Shown: positions 9,079 to 20,267, numbered from the stretch's first letter. The stretch is DNA of 64,000 bases from Desulfobacillus sp041396245 (GCA_041396245.1 JAWKYW010000004.1:124001-188000), one strand, 5' to 3'. Numbers and translations are program-made. The notes: generated by a model not told the origin, from the sequence alone.

Positions 9079-10095
9079 CTAGGGGTTGCGGACGATGTCG
9101 GTGACCACCACCGGCCGCGAGACGTCCATCACCAGCGCGTAGGAAATGCGGTCGAAGGTGCGGAACACGAACACCAGGCCGTAGCGCTCGGGCGGCAGCT
9201 TGATGTTGGTGGTCTCGTTGCCCTCGCGGTAGAGGCGCTCGCCGCCATTGCGATATACGGCCAGCACATGGCCCGGCTCGACCCCGTCCCGCTTGCCGCG
9301 GTTGAGCGTCACGATGGAATGGCGTCCGGTTTCCTTGACGCCGCCGTAGATCGCCGCGATCTGGCCCTGGATTTGGGTGGTGGGCATGTGGGGGGCGTAA
9401 TTGATGATTTCAGCGCGAGCGGCGGGAAGCAGGCGGTCGTTGACCCCGATTTCCTGGATGGCGGTGGCGATGTCCACGGTTGCCGGTTCGCCTTCGGCAA
9501 CCAGCCTGGCGGTGCCCAGATAGAACGCCTCGTGGCCGATCGGCTCCTTGGTTTCGGGATCGATGACGGGCTTGGTCGGACGGAAAACCTGCCACAGCTT
9601 GGTCTTGTCCTTCAGACCGCTCACGTAGGCCCGCCCGCCGGGGCCGATATAGACGCGATCTTCCTGCGTGGCGACGATCTTCGGCGCGTCCTTCAGACCG
9701 TCTTCTTCCAGCACTTGCGGCCTGGACAGGAAGGGCTCGATGATGTTTTGCGGAATGCTCGGAATGGCCAGGGAGAGATCCTCGGCATAGACCCTGGGTT
9801 CGAGCCTGACGGTTTCCAGCCGCAGCCGTGGCTGTGCGCCGCTCCGGTCCAGCACCAGCACCTGGCCGGGGTAGATGCGGTGGGGATTCTTCACCTGTTC
9901 CTTGTTCAGGCGCCAGAGTTCCGGCCAGCGATAGGGTTCCTGCAGGAATTTTCCGGAAATGTCCCAGAGCGTATCCCCGCGCACGACGGTATGACGGTCG
10001 GGCGCATCCTTGGCAAGCTGAAGCGGCTTGGCGTCCTGCGCCGATGCGCAGGTGATTGAAAATCCCAGAAACAGCGCAGATATAATGCGAATCAT
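9079..10095 (-). CDS. Secreted LysM-domain protein
   Basis: The 338-residue protein starts with a signal peptide (MIRIISALFLGFSITCASAQ). A single LysM domain follows directly (HTVVRGDTLWDISGKF to IYPGQVLVLD). LysM binds peptidoglycan. The remaining 250 residues form a beta-rich C-terminal part of unknown role, typical of the LysM protein encoded upstream of dprA in betaproteobacteria. The ATG at 10095 was chosen because the signal peptide begins there; an in-frame ATG at 10146 would add 17 uncharacteristic residues. It is divergent from def across a 128-bp AT-rich gap that should hold both promoters. Confidence 0.85.
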   Translation of the reverse strand: MIRIISALFLGFSITCASAQDAKPLQLAKDAPDRHTVVRGDTLWDISGKFLQEPYRWPELWRLNKEQVKNPHRIYPGQVLVLDRSGAQPRLRLETVRLEPRVYAEDLSLAIPSIPQNIIEPFLSRPQVLEEDGLKDAPKIVATQEDRVYIGPGGRAYVSGLKDKTKLWQVFRPTKPVIDPETKEPIGHEAFYLGTARLVAEGEPATVDIATAIQEIGVNDRLLPAARAEIINYAPHMPTTQIQGQIAAIYGGVKETGRHSIVTLNRGKRDGVEPGHVLAVYRNGGERLYREGNETTNIKLPPERYGLVFVFRTFDRISYALVMDVSRPVVVTDIVRNP

Positions 10096-10223
10096 CGTCT
10101 TGGCCTCGCGCAAGGTTCCCGAGCCAGGGACCCGGATCCTCGTCAAAGTCTAGCATGCTAGCTTCGACATTTACAGGTTTGCATTAATTGTCCCATCTAA
10201 TTATCTAAATACGCAAGCTTTTT

Positions 10224-10727
10224 ATGGCCCTACTGCCCATTCTCCGTTATCCCGACCCCCGCCTGCACAAGAAAGCCGCCGCGGTGGTGCAGGTCGATGA
10301 AGGCATTCGCAGGCTGGTCGCCGACATGGCGGAAACCATGTACGAGGCACCCGGCATCGGCCTGGCCGCAACACAGGTGGATGTGCACCAGCGCATCGTG
10401 GTTATCGATGTGTCCGAGGACAAATCAAAATTGCACGTCCTCATCAACCCGGAGATACTCGACCGTTCCGGCGAGCAGGCTTGCGAAGAGGGCTGCCTGT
10501 CGGTACCCGGCATCTACGAGAAAGTCACCCGCAGCGAGCATGTCAGGGTACGCGCGCTCGATCAGCAGGGCGAGCCCTTTACGCTCGAAGCGGAGGGTCT
10601 GCTGGCGGTATGCATCCAGCACGAGATCGACCATCTGGACGGCAAGGTTTTCGTCCAGCACCTTTCCCAGCTCAAGCAATCCCGCATCAAGGCCAGGCTC
10701 GCCAAACAGGCGCGGATCACCGCCTGA
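10224..10727 (+). CDS. def: Peptide deformylase
   Basis: The 167-residue metalloenzyme removes the N-formyl group from nascent proteins. All three signatures are present: GIGLAATQ (motif 1), EEGCLSVPG with metal ligand Cys91 (motif 2), and HEIDHLDG with His133, Glu134 and His137 (motif 3). Its stop overlaps the fmt start by one base, so removal and addition of the formyl group are encoded together. It is divergent from the LysM gene. Confidence 0.97.
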   Translation: MALLPILRYPDPRLHKKAAAVVQVDEGIRRLVADMAETMYEAPGIGLAATQVDVHQRIVVIDVSEDKSKLHVLINPEILDRSGEQACEEGCLSVPGIYEKVTRSEHVRVRALDQQGEPFTLEAEGLLAVCIQHEIDHLDGKVFVQHLSQLKQSRIKARLAKQARITA

Positions 10728-11662
10728 TGCGCATCGTCTTCGCCGGTACCCCCGAGTTTGCGGCACAGGCGCTGGCCGCCCTCCTGGCTGCCGGCCATCA
10801 TCTGCCGTTAGTGCTTACTCAGCCGGATCGCCCCTCGGGGCGAGGCTTGTCCCTCAAGACAGGAGCAGTAAAGCGGCTTGCCCTGGAGCAGGGGCTGCCG
10901 GTGTACCAGCCTGCTTCGCTGAAATCCCCGGAATCGCACCAACCAATCATGGATGCCCGACCCGACGTCATGGTGGTGGCGGCCTACGGCCTGATCCTGC
11001 CGCAGGCGGTCCTCGACATCCCGCGCCTGGGCTGCATCAATATCCATGCCTCATTGCTGCCGCGCTGGCGCGGCGCGGCACCGATCCAGCGCGCCATTCT
11101 GGCCGGCGACGCCGAAACCGGCGTCACCATCATGCGCATGGAGGCCGGACTGGACAGCGGCCCGATGCTGCTCAGGCAAAGCCTGCCCATTGCGGCCACC
11201 GACACGGCCGGTACCCTGCACGACAAGCTGGCCGGACTGGGTGCGCGCCTGATCGTCGAGGCGCTTCCGAAGCTGGAAAGGGGGGAGCTGCCTGAAGAAC
11301 CGCAGCCCGCCGCAGGCGTTACCCACGCCGCCAAGCTGGAAAAGGCCGAAGCCCTGCTTGACTGGCGTCAGCCGGCCGCGACCGTGTCGCGCGCCGTGCG
11401 CGCCTTCAACCCCTTTCCCGGCGCGACGGCGCAACTCGACGGTAAAGTCGTCAAAATCTGGTCGACGGAGACGGTTGCGGCAAGCGGCGAAGCCGGCCGC
11501 ATCCTGGCCGTCGACAGCAGCGGCGTCGTTATCGCCTGCGGCGAAGGCGCGCTGCGCCTGACCGAGCTGCAGAAATCCGGCGGGAAGCGTTTGTCCGCGG
11601 CAGATTTCCTGCATGGCTTCGTCCTCAAGCCGGGCCAGCGATTCGCGCTTCCAGCAGATTGA
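10727..11662 (+). CDS. fmt: Methionyl-tRNA formyltransferase
   Basis: The 311-residue enzyme transfers a formyl group from 10-formyl-THF to initiator Met-tRNA. The N-terminus MRIVFAGTPEFAAQAL and the catalytic region INIHASLLPRWRGAAPIQRA are canonical. The C-terminal OB-fold domain includes RAFNPFPGA. The start ATG at 10727 overlaps the def stop (TGATG). A longer in-frame opening from 10481 lies entirely inside def and is rejected. In many relatives rsmB follows directly; here rsmB lies at 18978 and the operon ends facing the acyl carrier protein gene. Confidence 0.97.
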   Translation: MRIVFAGTPEFAAQALAALLAAGHHLPLVLTQPDRPSGRGLSLKTGAVKRLALEQGLPVYQPASLKSPESHQPIMDARPDVMVVAAYGLILPQAVLDIPRLGCINIHASLLPRWRGAAPIQRAILAGDAETGVTIMRMEAGLDSGPMLLRQSLPIAATDTAGTLHDKLAGLGARLIVEALPKLERGELPEEPQPAAGVTHAAKLEKAEALLDWRQPAATVSRAVRAFNPFPGATAQLDGKVVKIWSTETVAASGEAGRILAVDSSGVVIACGEGALRLTELQKSGGKRLSAADFLHGFVLKPGQRFALPAD

Positions 11663-11693
11663 GCTCTTCCCCAATGCCCGCGGCGGCGTTTTC

Positions 11694-11939
11694 CTATTTC
11701 AGCCTGACCTTCAGGTAATCCAGCACGTCGCCCAGCGTCACCAGTTTCGCGTAGTCGGCCTCGGGAATGTCCACCTTCAGCTTCTCGTGCAGGCCGATGA
11801 GGAAGTTGAGCCAGTCCATCGAGTCGAGGTCGACCTGGTTGCGCAGCGGCCGGTCGGGGCGCAGGTCGCCTTCCTCCACCTCGGGGGCGATGGTCTTCAG
11901 CGTCGCGATCACCACGGCGCGCAGTTCTTCTTCTTTCAT
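11694..11939 (-). CDS. Acyl carrier protein encoded with a 2-oxoacid dehydrogenase
   Basis: The 81-residue acidic protein has the four-helix ACP pattern and the phosphopantetheine attachment motif VDLDSMDWLNFL, with Ser40 as the expected site. The usual DSL is DSM here. It is the last gene of the minus-strand operon, and its ATG overlaps the E2 stop by one base (TAATG), so it is translationally coupled to the dehydrogenase rather than to fatty-acid synthesis genes. It could accept the acyl group made by the neighbouring E1/E2, but that is inference. Confidence 0.85.
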   Translation of the reverse strand: MKEEELRAVVIATLKTIAPEVEEGDLRPDRPLRNQVDLDSMDWLNFLIGLHEKLKVDIPEADYAKLVTLGDVLDYLKVRLK

Positions 11940-13108
11940 TACAAGCTCTCCGGTTGTTGCAACAGGTTGCGCAGCTCGGCGAGGAACAGCGCGCCGCGAT
12001 GGCCGTCCGAGACGCGATGGTCGGCGGCGAGGCTCGCCGTCGCCACCGGCATGACCGTCAGCGCGCCGTTCTCCACCCATGGCTGCTCGACGATGCGGCC
12101 GAAGCCGACCAGCGCCACCTGCGGCGGGTAGATCACGCCGTACACTGCCGCCACGCCCTGCTCGCCGAGGTTGGTTACGGTGATCGTCGGGTCGGACATT
12201 TCCGAGCTGCGCAGGCTGCCGGCGCGCGCCCGCTTCACCAGGTCGGTGAGATCCAGCATGAGTTGCTCCAGCGCCTTCTCGCCGACGTCGTGGATGGCCG
12301 GCGCGATGAGTCCGCCCTGCCTGAGCGAAATCGCCACGCCGATGTGCGCGGCGGCGGCGGGCTGGAATGCCCCGTCGCGGAAGAAGCCGTTCATCTCGGG
12401 AAATTTCTTCAGCGCCAGCGCCACGGCCTTCAGCTGCAGCACCGCCATGAGCAGGCGCGACGTGATCGGCCGGCCTTCATTCGCTTTCGCCAGCCATTCC
12501 GTTGCGCGGTGCATCGGCACCGGCTCGGACAGGTAGTAGTGCGGAATCTCGCGCTTCGAGCGGCTCATGGCGGCGGCGATGGCGCGGCGCATTTCCGCCG
12601 CCTTGTCGGGTTCAGGCGCCGTCCTGGCTGGACTGACTTTGGCGACGGCCCGATCGACGTCGGCCAGCGTGACCGAGCCTTCAGGCCCCGTGCCGGCGAC
12701 CGTGTCGATGTCGACACCGAGTTCCTCGGCATGCTTGCGCGCCGCTGGCGAGATGCGGCGGCGTCCGGCAAGCGCTGGCGCGGGATGCGGCGCGGCGGCA
12801 ACTGGCGCCGCAGCCGCCGGCCTGGCAGCGGGGGTTTCGCGCCGAGTGCGCTTTGCGGTGTCTGCTGTTTCTCCGGTTTCGAGCAGCGTCGCCAGCACCG
12901 TGCCGACCGGAATGGTTTCGCCCGGCGCGATGAGCAATTCGAACACGGTGCCCTCCGCCCAGATCTCGACGTCCACCGCCGCCTTCGAAGTGTCGACGAT
13001 GGCCACCACCTGGCCCTTCTTCACCGTGTCGCCGGGACTGACTTTCCATTCGAGGAGCTTGCCCTCGTCCATGTCGGCACCCAGCGAAGGCAGTTTGAAT
13101 TCGATCAT
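11939..13108 (-). CDS. Dihydrolipoamide acyltransferase (E2) of a 2-oxoacid dehydrogenase complex
   Basis: The 389-residue protein has the E2 order. The N-terminal lipoyl domain carries its lysine in DTSKAAV (Lys42). An Ala/Pro linker leads to a peripheral-subunit-binding domain (RRISPAARKHAEELGVDI). The catalytic domain ends with the active-site HRVSDG. Residues 22-29 (KVSPGDTV) and 157-164 (KVSPARTA) are both encoded by copies of the dispersed 24-bp repeat. It overlaps E1-beta by four bases. No E3 gene is in the window, so E3 is presumably shared. Substrate is not determined; pyruvate or acetoin-type chemistry is plausible. Confidence 0.9.
   Translation of the reverse strand: MIEFKLPSLGADMDEGKLLEWKVSPGDTVKKGQVVAIVDTSKAAVDVEIWAEGTVFELLIAPGETIPVGTVLATLLETGETADTAKRTRRETPAARPAAAAPVAAAPHPAPALAGRRRISPAARKHAEELGVDIDTVAGTGPEGSVTLADVDRAVAKVSPARTAPEPDKAAEMRRAIAAAMSRSKREIPHYYLSEPVPMHRATEWLAKANEGRPITSRLLMAVLQLKAVALALKKFPEMNGFFRDGAFQPAAAAHIGVAISLRQGGLIAPAIHDVGEKALEQLMLDLTDLVKRARAGSLRSSEMSDPTITVTNLGEQGVAAVYGVIYPPQVALVGFGRIVEQPWVENGALTVMPVATASLAADHRVSDGHRGALFLAELRNLLQQPESL
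12617..12640 (+). repeat. 24-bp bipartite repeat, copy 2 (E2 linker)
   Basis: Exact halves with spacer CCTGGCTGGA. It is antisense in the E2 gene and encodes KVSPARTA in the linker between the binding and catalytic domains. Confidence 0.85.
13022..13045 (+). repeat. 24-bp bipartite repeat, copy 3 (E2 lipoyl domain)
   Basis: One mismatch in the left half (CACCGT), spacer GTCGCCGGGA, exact CTGACTTT. It encodes KVSPGDTV on the gene strand, a sequence also natural for a lipoyl domain. Confidence 0.7.
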
Positions 13109-14076
13109 TTTCCCAGCACCCCTTTTGCGGCGGCGACGATCTTCGGCACCTGTGGCAGGGCGGCCTCTTCCATGTGCTTCGCGTAGGGGATCGGCACCTC
13201 CTCGCTGCAGACGCGTGCCACCGGCGCGTCGAGATCGAAGAAGCAGTCCTCCACGATGCGTGCCATCACTTCGGCCGCCAGGCTGCCGCTCTTCCAGCCC
13301 TCGTCGACCACCACGGCCTTGTGCGTCTTCCTGATCGAGGCGGCGATCGTTTCCATGTCGAGCGGCCGCAGCACGCGCAGGTCGATCACCTCCGCGGCGA
13401 TGCCTTCTGCGGCCAGCTGCTCGGCGGCGGCCAGGGTTTTCGGCAGCGAACCGCCGTAGGTGATCAGGCTGATGTCCGCGCCTTCGCGGCGCACCGCCGC
13501 CGTGGCGATGTCGCAGCGCCAGTCGTCAGGCAGCTCGCCCTCCATGTTGTAGAGCTGGGCATGCTCGAAGATCACCACCGGGTCGGGATCGGCCAGCGCC
13601 GGCCCGAGCATGCCGCGCGCGTCGGCGATGGTCGCCGGCGCCAGCACCCGGATGCCGGGGATGTGCGCGTACCAGTTCTCCAGGCTGTGCGAGTGCTGCG
13701 CGGCGAGCTGGCGGCCGGCGCCGGTGGCCATGCGCAGCACCAGCGGCACCGAGAACTGGCCGCCCGACATGTGGCGCAGCGCCGCCGCGGTGTTCACGAT
13801 CTGGTCGAGCGCCAGCAGGCTGAAGTTGACCGTCATCACCTCGACGATCGGCCGCATGCCGCCCAGCGCCGCGCCGATGCCGGCGCCGACGAAACCCAGT
13901 TCGGAAAGCGGCGTGTCGCGGATGCGCTCGGGGCCGAATTCCTCGAGGAAGCCCTTCGAGCAGGCGTAGGTGCCGCCGTATTTGCCGACGTCCTCGCCCA
14001 TCAGGAAAACGCGCGGATCGGCGGCGAGCGCCTCGTGCATCGCTTGGCGGATGGCTTCGCGGTAAGTCATCTTCAT
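13105..14076 (-). CDS. 2-oxoacid dehydrogenase E1 component, beta subunit
   Basis: The 323-residue protein begins MKMTYREAIRQAMHEALAAD, the typical E1-beta start. It carries FLMGEDVGKYGG, the RIRDTPLSELGFVGAGIGAAL segment that contributes to the thiamine diphosphate site, and a transketolase C-terminal domain (LITYGGSLPKTL, VIDLRVLRPLD). It pairs with E1-alpha to decarboxylate a 2-oxoacid and reductively acylate lipoyl-E2. Its ATG overlaps the E1-alpha stop by four bases and its own stop overlaps E2 likewise, indicating tight translational coupling. Confidence 0.92.
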   Translation of the reverse strand: MKMTYREAIRQAMHEALAADPRVFLMGEDVGKYGGTYACSKGFLEEFGPERIRDTPLSELGFVGAGIGAALGGMRPIVEVMTVNFSLLALDQIVNTAAALRHMSGGQFSVPLVLRMATGAGRQLAAQHSHSLENWYAHIPGIRVLAPATIADARGMLGPALADPDPVVIFEHAQLYNMEGELPDDWRCDIATAAVRREGADISLITYGGSLPKTLAAAEQLAAEGIAAEVIDLRVLRPLDMETIAASIRKTHKAVVVDEGWKSGSLAAEVMARIVEDCFFDLDAPVARVCSEEVPIPYAKHMEEAALPQVPKIVAAAKGVLGK

Positions 14077-15058
14077 GGCGTGTGCACGTCTTTCAATAAA
14101 TCCTCGACCGGTTCCCACGGCGCCGCCTCGGCGAAGTCGACGGCGGCTTGCACCTCCGCGCTCGCCTTCGTGTCGAGGGCGAGGAACTCCTCCTCGGTCA
14201 GCTTGCCCTCGTCCTTCAGCCGCGCCGAGAAGGTGTGCAGCGGGCCGCGTGTTTTCCACGCCTCCACTTCCGCCTTGTCGCGGTAGAGTTCGGGGTCGAA
14301 CATCGAATGGGCGCGGAAACGGTAGGTCTGCAGTTCGAGAAAGAAGGGGCCGAGGCCGTCGCGCACGTGCCTTGCCGCGAGTTGCATGGCTTCGTGCACC
14401 GCTACCACGTCCATGCCGTCGGCCTTCAGCGTCGGCACGGCGTAGCTGGCCGCCTTGGCGCACAAGTCCGTCTGCGCCTCGGAGCGTCCGAGCGCGGTGC
14501 CCATCGCATACTGGTTGTTCTCGCAGCAGAACAGCGCCGGCAGCTGCCACAGTGCGGCGAGGTTCATCGATTCGTGGAAGGCGCCCTCGGCCATGGCGCC
14601 TTCGCCGAAGAAGCAGGCGGTGACGTGCCGCTTGCCCTGGAGCTTGTCCGCCAGGGCGAAGCCGGCCGCCAGCGGCAGCCCGCCGCCGACGATGGCGTTG
14701 CCGCCGAAGAAGCGCGTTTGCGCGTCGAAGAGGTGCATCGAGCCGCCACGCCCGCGCGAACAGCCGGATGCCTTGCCGAACATCTCCGCCATGATGGCGT
14801 TCATGCTGACGCCGCGCACCAGCGCATGGCCGTGCTCGCGGTAGGTGGCGACGATGTTGTCCTCGGGCGCCAGCACGTGCAGCGCGCCGACGGCGCAGGC
14901 CTCCTCGCCGATGTAGAGGTGGAGGAAACCGCGGATCTTCTGTTCGCCGTAGAGCTCGGCGCACTTCTCCTCCATGCGGCGGATGCGCAGCATGTCGAGG
15001 AGCAGCTTCTGCGCGAAGCCTTTGTCCCAGGGCACGGGTCCGGATGGCGGCGGCTGAA

Positions 15059-15062
<4 letters not shown>
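14073..15062 (-). CDS. 2-oxoacid dehydrogenase E1 component, alpha subunit
   Basis: The 329-residue thiamine-dependent subunit shows RIRRMEEKCAELYGEQKIRG near the N-terminus. The ThDP motif is GEGAMAEG to CENN, with Glu in place of the more common Asp of GDG. The phosphorylation-loop-like YRFRAHSMFDPE is also present. The start is GTG at 15062, overlapping the upstream ligase stop by four bases. Sequence style is close to pyruvate and acetoin dehydrogenase E1-alpha. Which 2-oxoacid is used cannot be told from sequence alone. Confidence 0.9.
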
Positions 15063-16879
<1,817 letters not shown>

Positions 16880-16944
16880 CGCTCCCTCCCCGGCAGCATT
16901 CTGGGGCGGGAGGCGGCTGCGCTACTTTGACCTGGCGCAATAAA

Positions 16945-18357
16945 TCAGACCACGCGGAAGTTCTTGAACTGCCAGGGATCGTCGCGGTCGAGGTCTTCCT
17001 CGAACAGTACGCCGCGATCGTCCAGCGGCGTCCAGTCGCTGTAGGCGCCCGCCACTTCGCCGAGATAGGGACGGATGAGGTCGAGCACCTGGTCGTGGTC
17101 CATCTCCTCGGGTTCGACCACGCCCCGGTCGGGGTTCCTGATAGCCCAGATCACGCCGGCCACCACCAGTGCGGTGACCTGCAGGCTGGTGGCGCTGTTG
17201 TGCGGACAAAGCGCCCGCGCCTGGGCAATCGACAGGCGCGAGCCGTACCAGTAGGCGCCCTTTTCGTGGCCCATCAGCAGCACGCCCAGCTCGTCGATGC
17301 CGGAGACGATCTCGTCCTTGACCAGGCGCTTGCGCGGCTGCATTTTCCAGCTGCGGCCGGCCAGTTCGTGCACCGAGAGCACCGTATCGTCTGAGGGATG
17401 GTAGGCGTAATGCACCGTCGGCCGGTACTCCGGCGCATCGCCGGCGCCAATGGTCAGGTAGTCGGCCAGCGAGACCGACTCGCTGTGGGTGATGAGGAAG
17501 CCGAGTATCGGCCCGGCCAGGGGTGTCCAGGTGCGCACCTGTGTGCCGGCGCCGGGGCGGGACAGATAGATGGCCGCCTTGCTGCCCGCGGGGTGGCGGT
17601 GGCCATCGGCCGGGAAGTGCCTTTCGTGGCTGCCCCAGCCCAGTTCCGCCGGCTGGCAGCCCTCGCCGACGAAGCCCTCCACCGACCAGGTATTGACGAA
17701 TTCGCCCGGCGCCTTGCGCGGCGCGGCGACCTGGCTGTCGCGCTCGGCGATGTGGATGGTGCGGATGTTCAGGTCGCGCGCCAGCCGCGCCCAGCCGGCG
17801 CGGTCCTTCGGCACATCGGCCGGGCGGCCGGTGTCGCGGGCGATGTTGAGCAGCGCTTCCTTCAACAGGTGCGAGACCATGCCCGGATTGGCGCCGTGGG
17901 TGAGGACGGCCGTCGGCGTGCCGGGGCGCCTGAGCGCCAGGGCGGCCTCCCGCAGGGCGTAGTTGGTACGCGCGGCCTGCGACAGCGAGGTGTCCGTGTA
18001 GCCGCCCGCCCAGGGCTCGATGCAGGTGTCGATGTAGAGCGCACCGCGCTCCTGGCAAAGCGAAAGCAGCGCCAGGCTCGAAACGTCGGTGGAGCAGTTG
18101 ACCAGAAAATCGCCGCGGGAAAGGCGCGGCGCCAGGACGTCACGGTAGTTCGCCCGGGTGAGGGGCTGGGCATGGAAGGCGACGCCGTACTCCGCCGCCA
18201 CGCCGTGGCCGTTCTCATCACCCGTGACGATGGAGATCTGCTCCGGCTTCAGGTCGATGTGCCGCAGCAGCAGGGGCAGCGTGCCTTGACCGATCGAGCC
18301 GAAGCCCACCATGACGATGTGGCCGGAAAAGGCCAGTGCTTTGCGGTTATCCCCCAA
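16945..18357 (-). CDS. hss: Homospermidine synthase
   Basis: The 470-residue protein has the bacterial homospermidine synthase layout: an N-terminal Rossmann site HIVMVGFGSIGQG, then DFLVNCSTDVSSLALL, TCIEPWAGGYTD and LTHGANPGMVSHLLKEAL. It makes sym-homospermidine from putrescine with NAD. The start is TTG at 18357, supported by an AGGGGAGAG ribosome-binding site just upstream and the conserved Rossmann strand beginning soon after. It is the first gene of the operon that continues, after a 65-bp gap, into the ligase and dehydrogenase genes; a functional link between them is not obvious. Confidence 0.9.
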   Translation of the reverse strand: MGDNRKALAFSGHIVMVGFGSIGQGTLPLLLRHIDLKPEQISIVTGDENGHGVAAEYGVAFHAQPLTRANYRDVLAPRLSRGDFLVNCSTDVSSLALLSLCQERGALYIDTCIEPWAGGYTDTSLSQAARTNYALREAALALRRPGTPTAVLTHGANPGMVSHLLKEALLNIARDTGRPADVPKDRAGWARLARDLNIRTIHIAERDSQVAAPRKAPGEFVNTWSVEGFVGEGCQPAELGWGSHERHFPADGHRHPAGSKAAIYLSRPGAGTQVRTWTPLAGPILGFLITHSESVSLADYLTIGAGDAPEYRPTVHYAYHPSDDTVLSVHELAGRSWKMQPRKRLVKDEIVSGIDELGVLLMGHEKGAYWYGSRLSIAQARALCPHNSATSLQVTALVVAGVIWAIRNPDRGVVEPEEMDHDQVLDLIRPYLGEVAGAYSDWTPLDDRGVLFEEDLDRDDPWQFKNFRVV

Positions 18358-18542
18358 TTTCTCTCCCCTGAATACCTTTCTGCGGCCCTTTGGCCGGCAT
18401 GGCTATTTATGACGTAAGGCCGCGCAGAATAAAGGAATTTCCCGAAAAACGCAATGCGGCGGAACAAGCCGGCGGACGATGGCGGCCCCTTCGCCGGGGG
18501 TGCGCCGGCGCGTACAATCGCCCCTTCTTGGGGATTGGACGG

Positions 18543-18974
18543 ATGCGGAAACGTCGGGAAAAGATCGACTACAGCGCCGAGATGAACAAGCACGACTCGG
18601 CCGCGGTACGGCTGCTGTTTGCCGCGCTGGGCACCCTGTTCGTCCTGCTGGGCATCGCCGGCGCCTTCCTGCCGGTGCTGCCGACCACCCCCTTCATGCT
18701 GCTCGCCGCCGGCTGCTATGCACGCGCCTCGACCCGCTTCTACAACTGGCTGCTCAACAACCCGGCCTTCGGCCCGACCATCCTCGAGTGGCGGCGCCAC
18801 CGCAGCCTCCCCTGGCGGGTCAAGCTGACCGCCATCGCCCTCATGGTGGCGACCTTGAGCGTCTCCATCGTCTTCTTCGTGCCCTGGCCGGAACTGCAGA
18901 TTGCGCTCGCCCTTTTCGGTCTGCTGCTCGCCACCTATATGTACCGCATTCCCTCGCGCGACCGGCCGCGATGA
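18543..18974 (+). CDS. DUF454 (YbaN-like) small inner-membrane protein
   Basis: The 143-residue protein has the family core VRLLFAALGTLFVLLGIAGA, then FLPVLPTTPFMLLAAGCYARAS, and FYNWLLNNPAFGPTILEWRRHR. Two further hydrophobic segments follow near the C-terminus (KLTAIALMVATLSVSIVFFV and LQIALALFGLLLATYMY). Function of the family is unknown. The ATG at 18543 was chosen; an ATG at 18582 (MNKHDS) is equally compatible with the domain. It is divergent from the homospermidine synthase operon and lies four bases before rsmB. Confidence 0.8.
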   Translation: MRKRREKIDYSAEMNKHDSAAVRLLFAALGTLFVLLGIAGAFLPVLPTTPFMLLAAGCYARASTRFYNWLLNNPAFGPTILEWRRHRSLPWRVKLTAIALMVATLSVSIVFFVPWPELQIALALFGLLLATYMYRIPSRDRPR

Positions 18975-18977
18975 ATC

Positions 18978-20267
18978 ATGCCGCTCGCTGAATCGTCTCT
19001 TGCCTACGCCCTGGAGGGCGCCGCTGCGGCCGTTGCCGAAGTCATCGCCGGCCGCAACCTGAATGAGGCGCTGGCGGGCGTTTGGCGCGACCGGCCGCAA
19101 TTGCCGTCCGGCCAGCGCGGCGCCGTGCAGGACCTGGCGTATACCGCGCTGCGCCGTTTCGGGCGCGACGATTTCTTCCTGTCGCGGCTGATGGACAAGC
19201 CGTTGCGCGACGGCCCGGTGCATGCGCTGCTGCTGGTGGCGCTCTCGCGCCTGGCGCTGCGGCCGGAAGAGGCGCACACCATCGTCGACCAGGCCGTCGA
19301 GGCGGCCGGCGGACTGGCGCAGGGCAGGTACAGGGCGCTGGCCAACGGCGTGCTGCGCAACTTCCTCCGGCGCCGTGCCGAACTGGAGGCCGAGGCCGGC
19401 CGGGACGAGGCCGCCCGCTGGCAGCATCCGCGCTGGTGGATCGGCCGCCTGCGCCGCGCCCATCCCGGCGCCTGGCAGGCGCTGCTCGAAGCCGGCAACG
19501 GCCGTCCGCCGATGACGCTGCGGGTGAATCGGCGCCGTATTGCGGCGACTGACTATTGGGGACAACTGCAGAACGCCGGCCTGGCGGCGCGGCATCTCGG
19601 CGACGAGGCGATCCTGCTCGACCGGCCCGTGCCGGTGGAGCGCCTGCCCGGATTCGCCGACGGTCTGTGTTCGGTGCAGGACGCCGGCGCGCAGCGCGCG
19701 GCGCGGTTGCTGGACGTGCAGGACGGCCTGCGCGTGCTGGACGCCTGCGCCGCGCCCGGCGGCAAGGCGGCGCACATCCTGGAATGCGCCGCCGTGGATC
19801 TCGTGGCGCTGGATGCCGACGCCGGCCGCGCCGTCAGGGTGTCGGAAAACCTGCTGCGCCTGGGATTGCAGGCGTGCGTCGCGCCGGCCGATTGCCGCGA
19901 TGCGGATGCCTGGTGGGACGGCCGCGAATTCGATCGCATCCTCGCCGACGTGCCGTGCACGGCCTCCGGCGTGGTGCGCCGCCACCCGGATGCCAAGTGG
20001 CTGCGGCGGGAGGGGGACATCGACCGCTTCGCCTCGAACCAGGCCGAAATCCTCGATGCATTGTGGCGGGTGCTCGCCCCCGGTGGTAAATTGCTGTATG
20101 CGACCTGCTCGCTCTTCCCCGAGGAAAACGGTCGCCAGGTCTCCGACTTCGCCGCGCGACAAGAAGATTGCATGCGGCTGCCGGTCGCGGGCGAGCCCGA
20201 TCTGCAGTTGCTGCCGAACGAAGAACATGACGGTTTCTACTACGCCCTGCTGCAGAAGCTCGACTAG
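18978..20267 (+). CDS. rsmB: 16S rRNA (cytosine-967-C5)-methyltransferase RsmB
   Basis: The 429-residue enzyme has an N-terminal NusB-like RNA-binding domain and a SAM-dependent methyltransferase domain. Key motifs are VLDACAAPGGKAAHILE (SAM site), DRILADVPCTASG (first cysteine motif) and LLYATCSLFPEENG with the catalytic cysteine. It heads the conserved betaproteobacterial order rsmB-DUF4390-ntrY-ntrX-trkA. A degenerate copy of the 24-bp repeat lies in frame around residue 186. Confidence 0.95.
   Translation: MPLAESSLAYALEGAAAAVAEVIAGRNLNEALAGVWRDRPQLPSGQRGAVQDLAYTALRRFGRDDFFLSRLMDKPLRDGPVHALLLVALSRLALRPEEAHTIVDQAVEAAGGLAQGRYRALANGVLRNFLRRRAELEAEAGRDEAARWQHPRWWIGRLRRAHPGAWQALLEAGNGRPPMTLRVNRRRIAATDYWGQLQNAGLAARHLGDEAILLDRPVPVERLPGFADGLCSVQDAGAQRAARLLDVQDGLRVLDACAAPGGKAAHILECAAVDLVALDADAGRAVRVSENLLRLGLQACVAPADCRDADAWWDGREFDRILADVPCTASGVVRRHPDAKWLRREGDIDRFASNQAEILDALWRVLAPGGKLLYATCSLFPEENGRQVSDFAARQEDCMRLPVAGEPDLQLLPNEEHDGFYYALLQKLD
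19533..19556 (+). repeat. 24-bp bipartite repeat, degenerate copy (rsmB)
   Basis: Exact left half CGCCGT, spacer ATTGCGGCGA, right half CTGACTAT with one mismatch. The spacing matches the other copies exactly. Confidence 0.55.
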
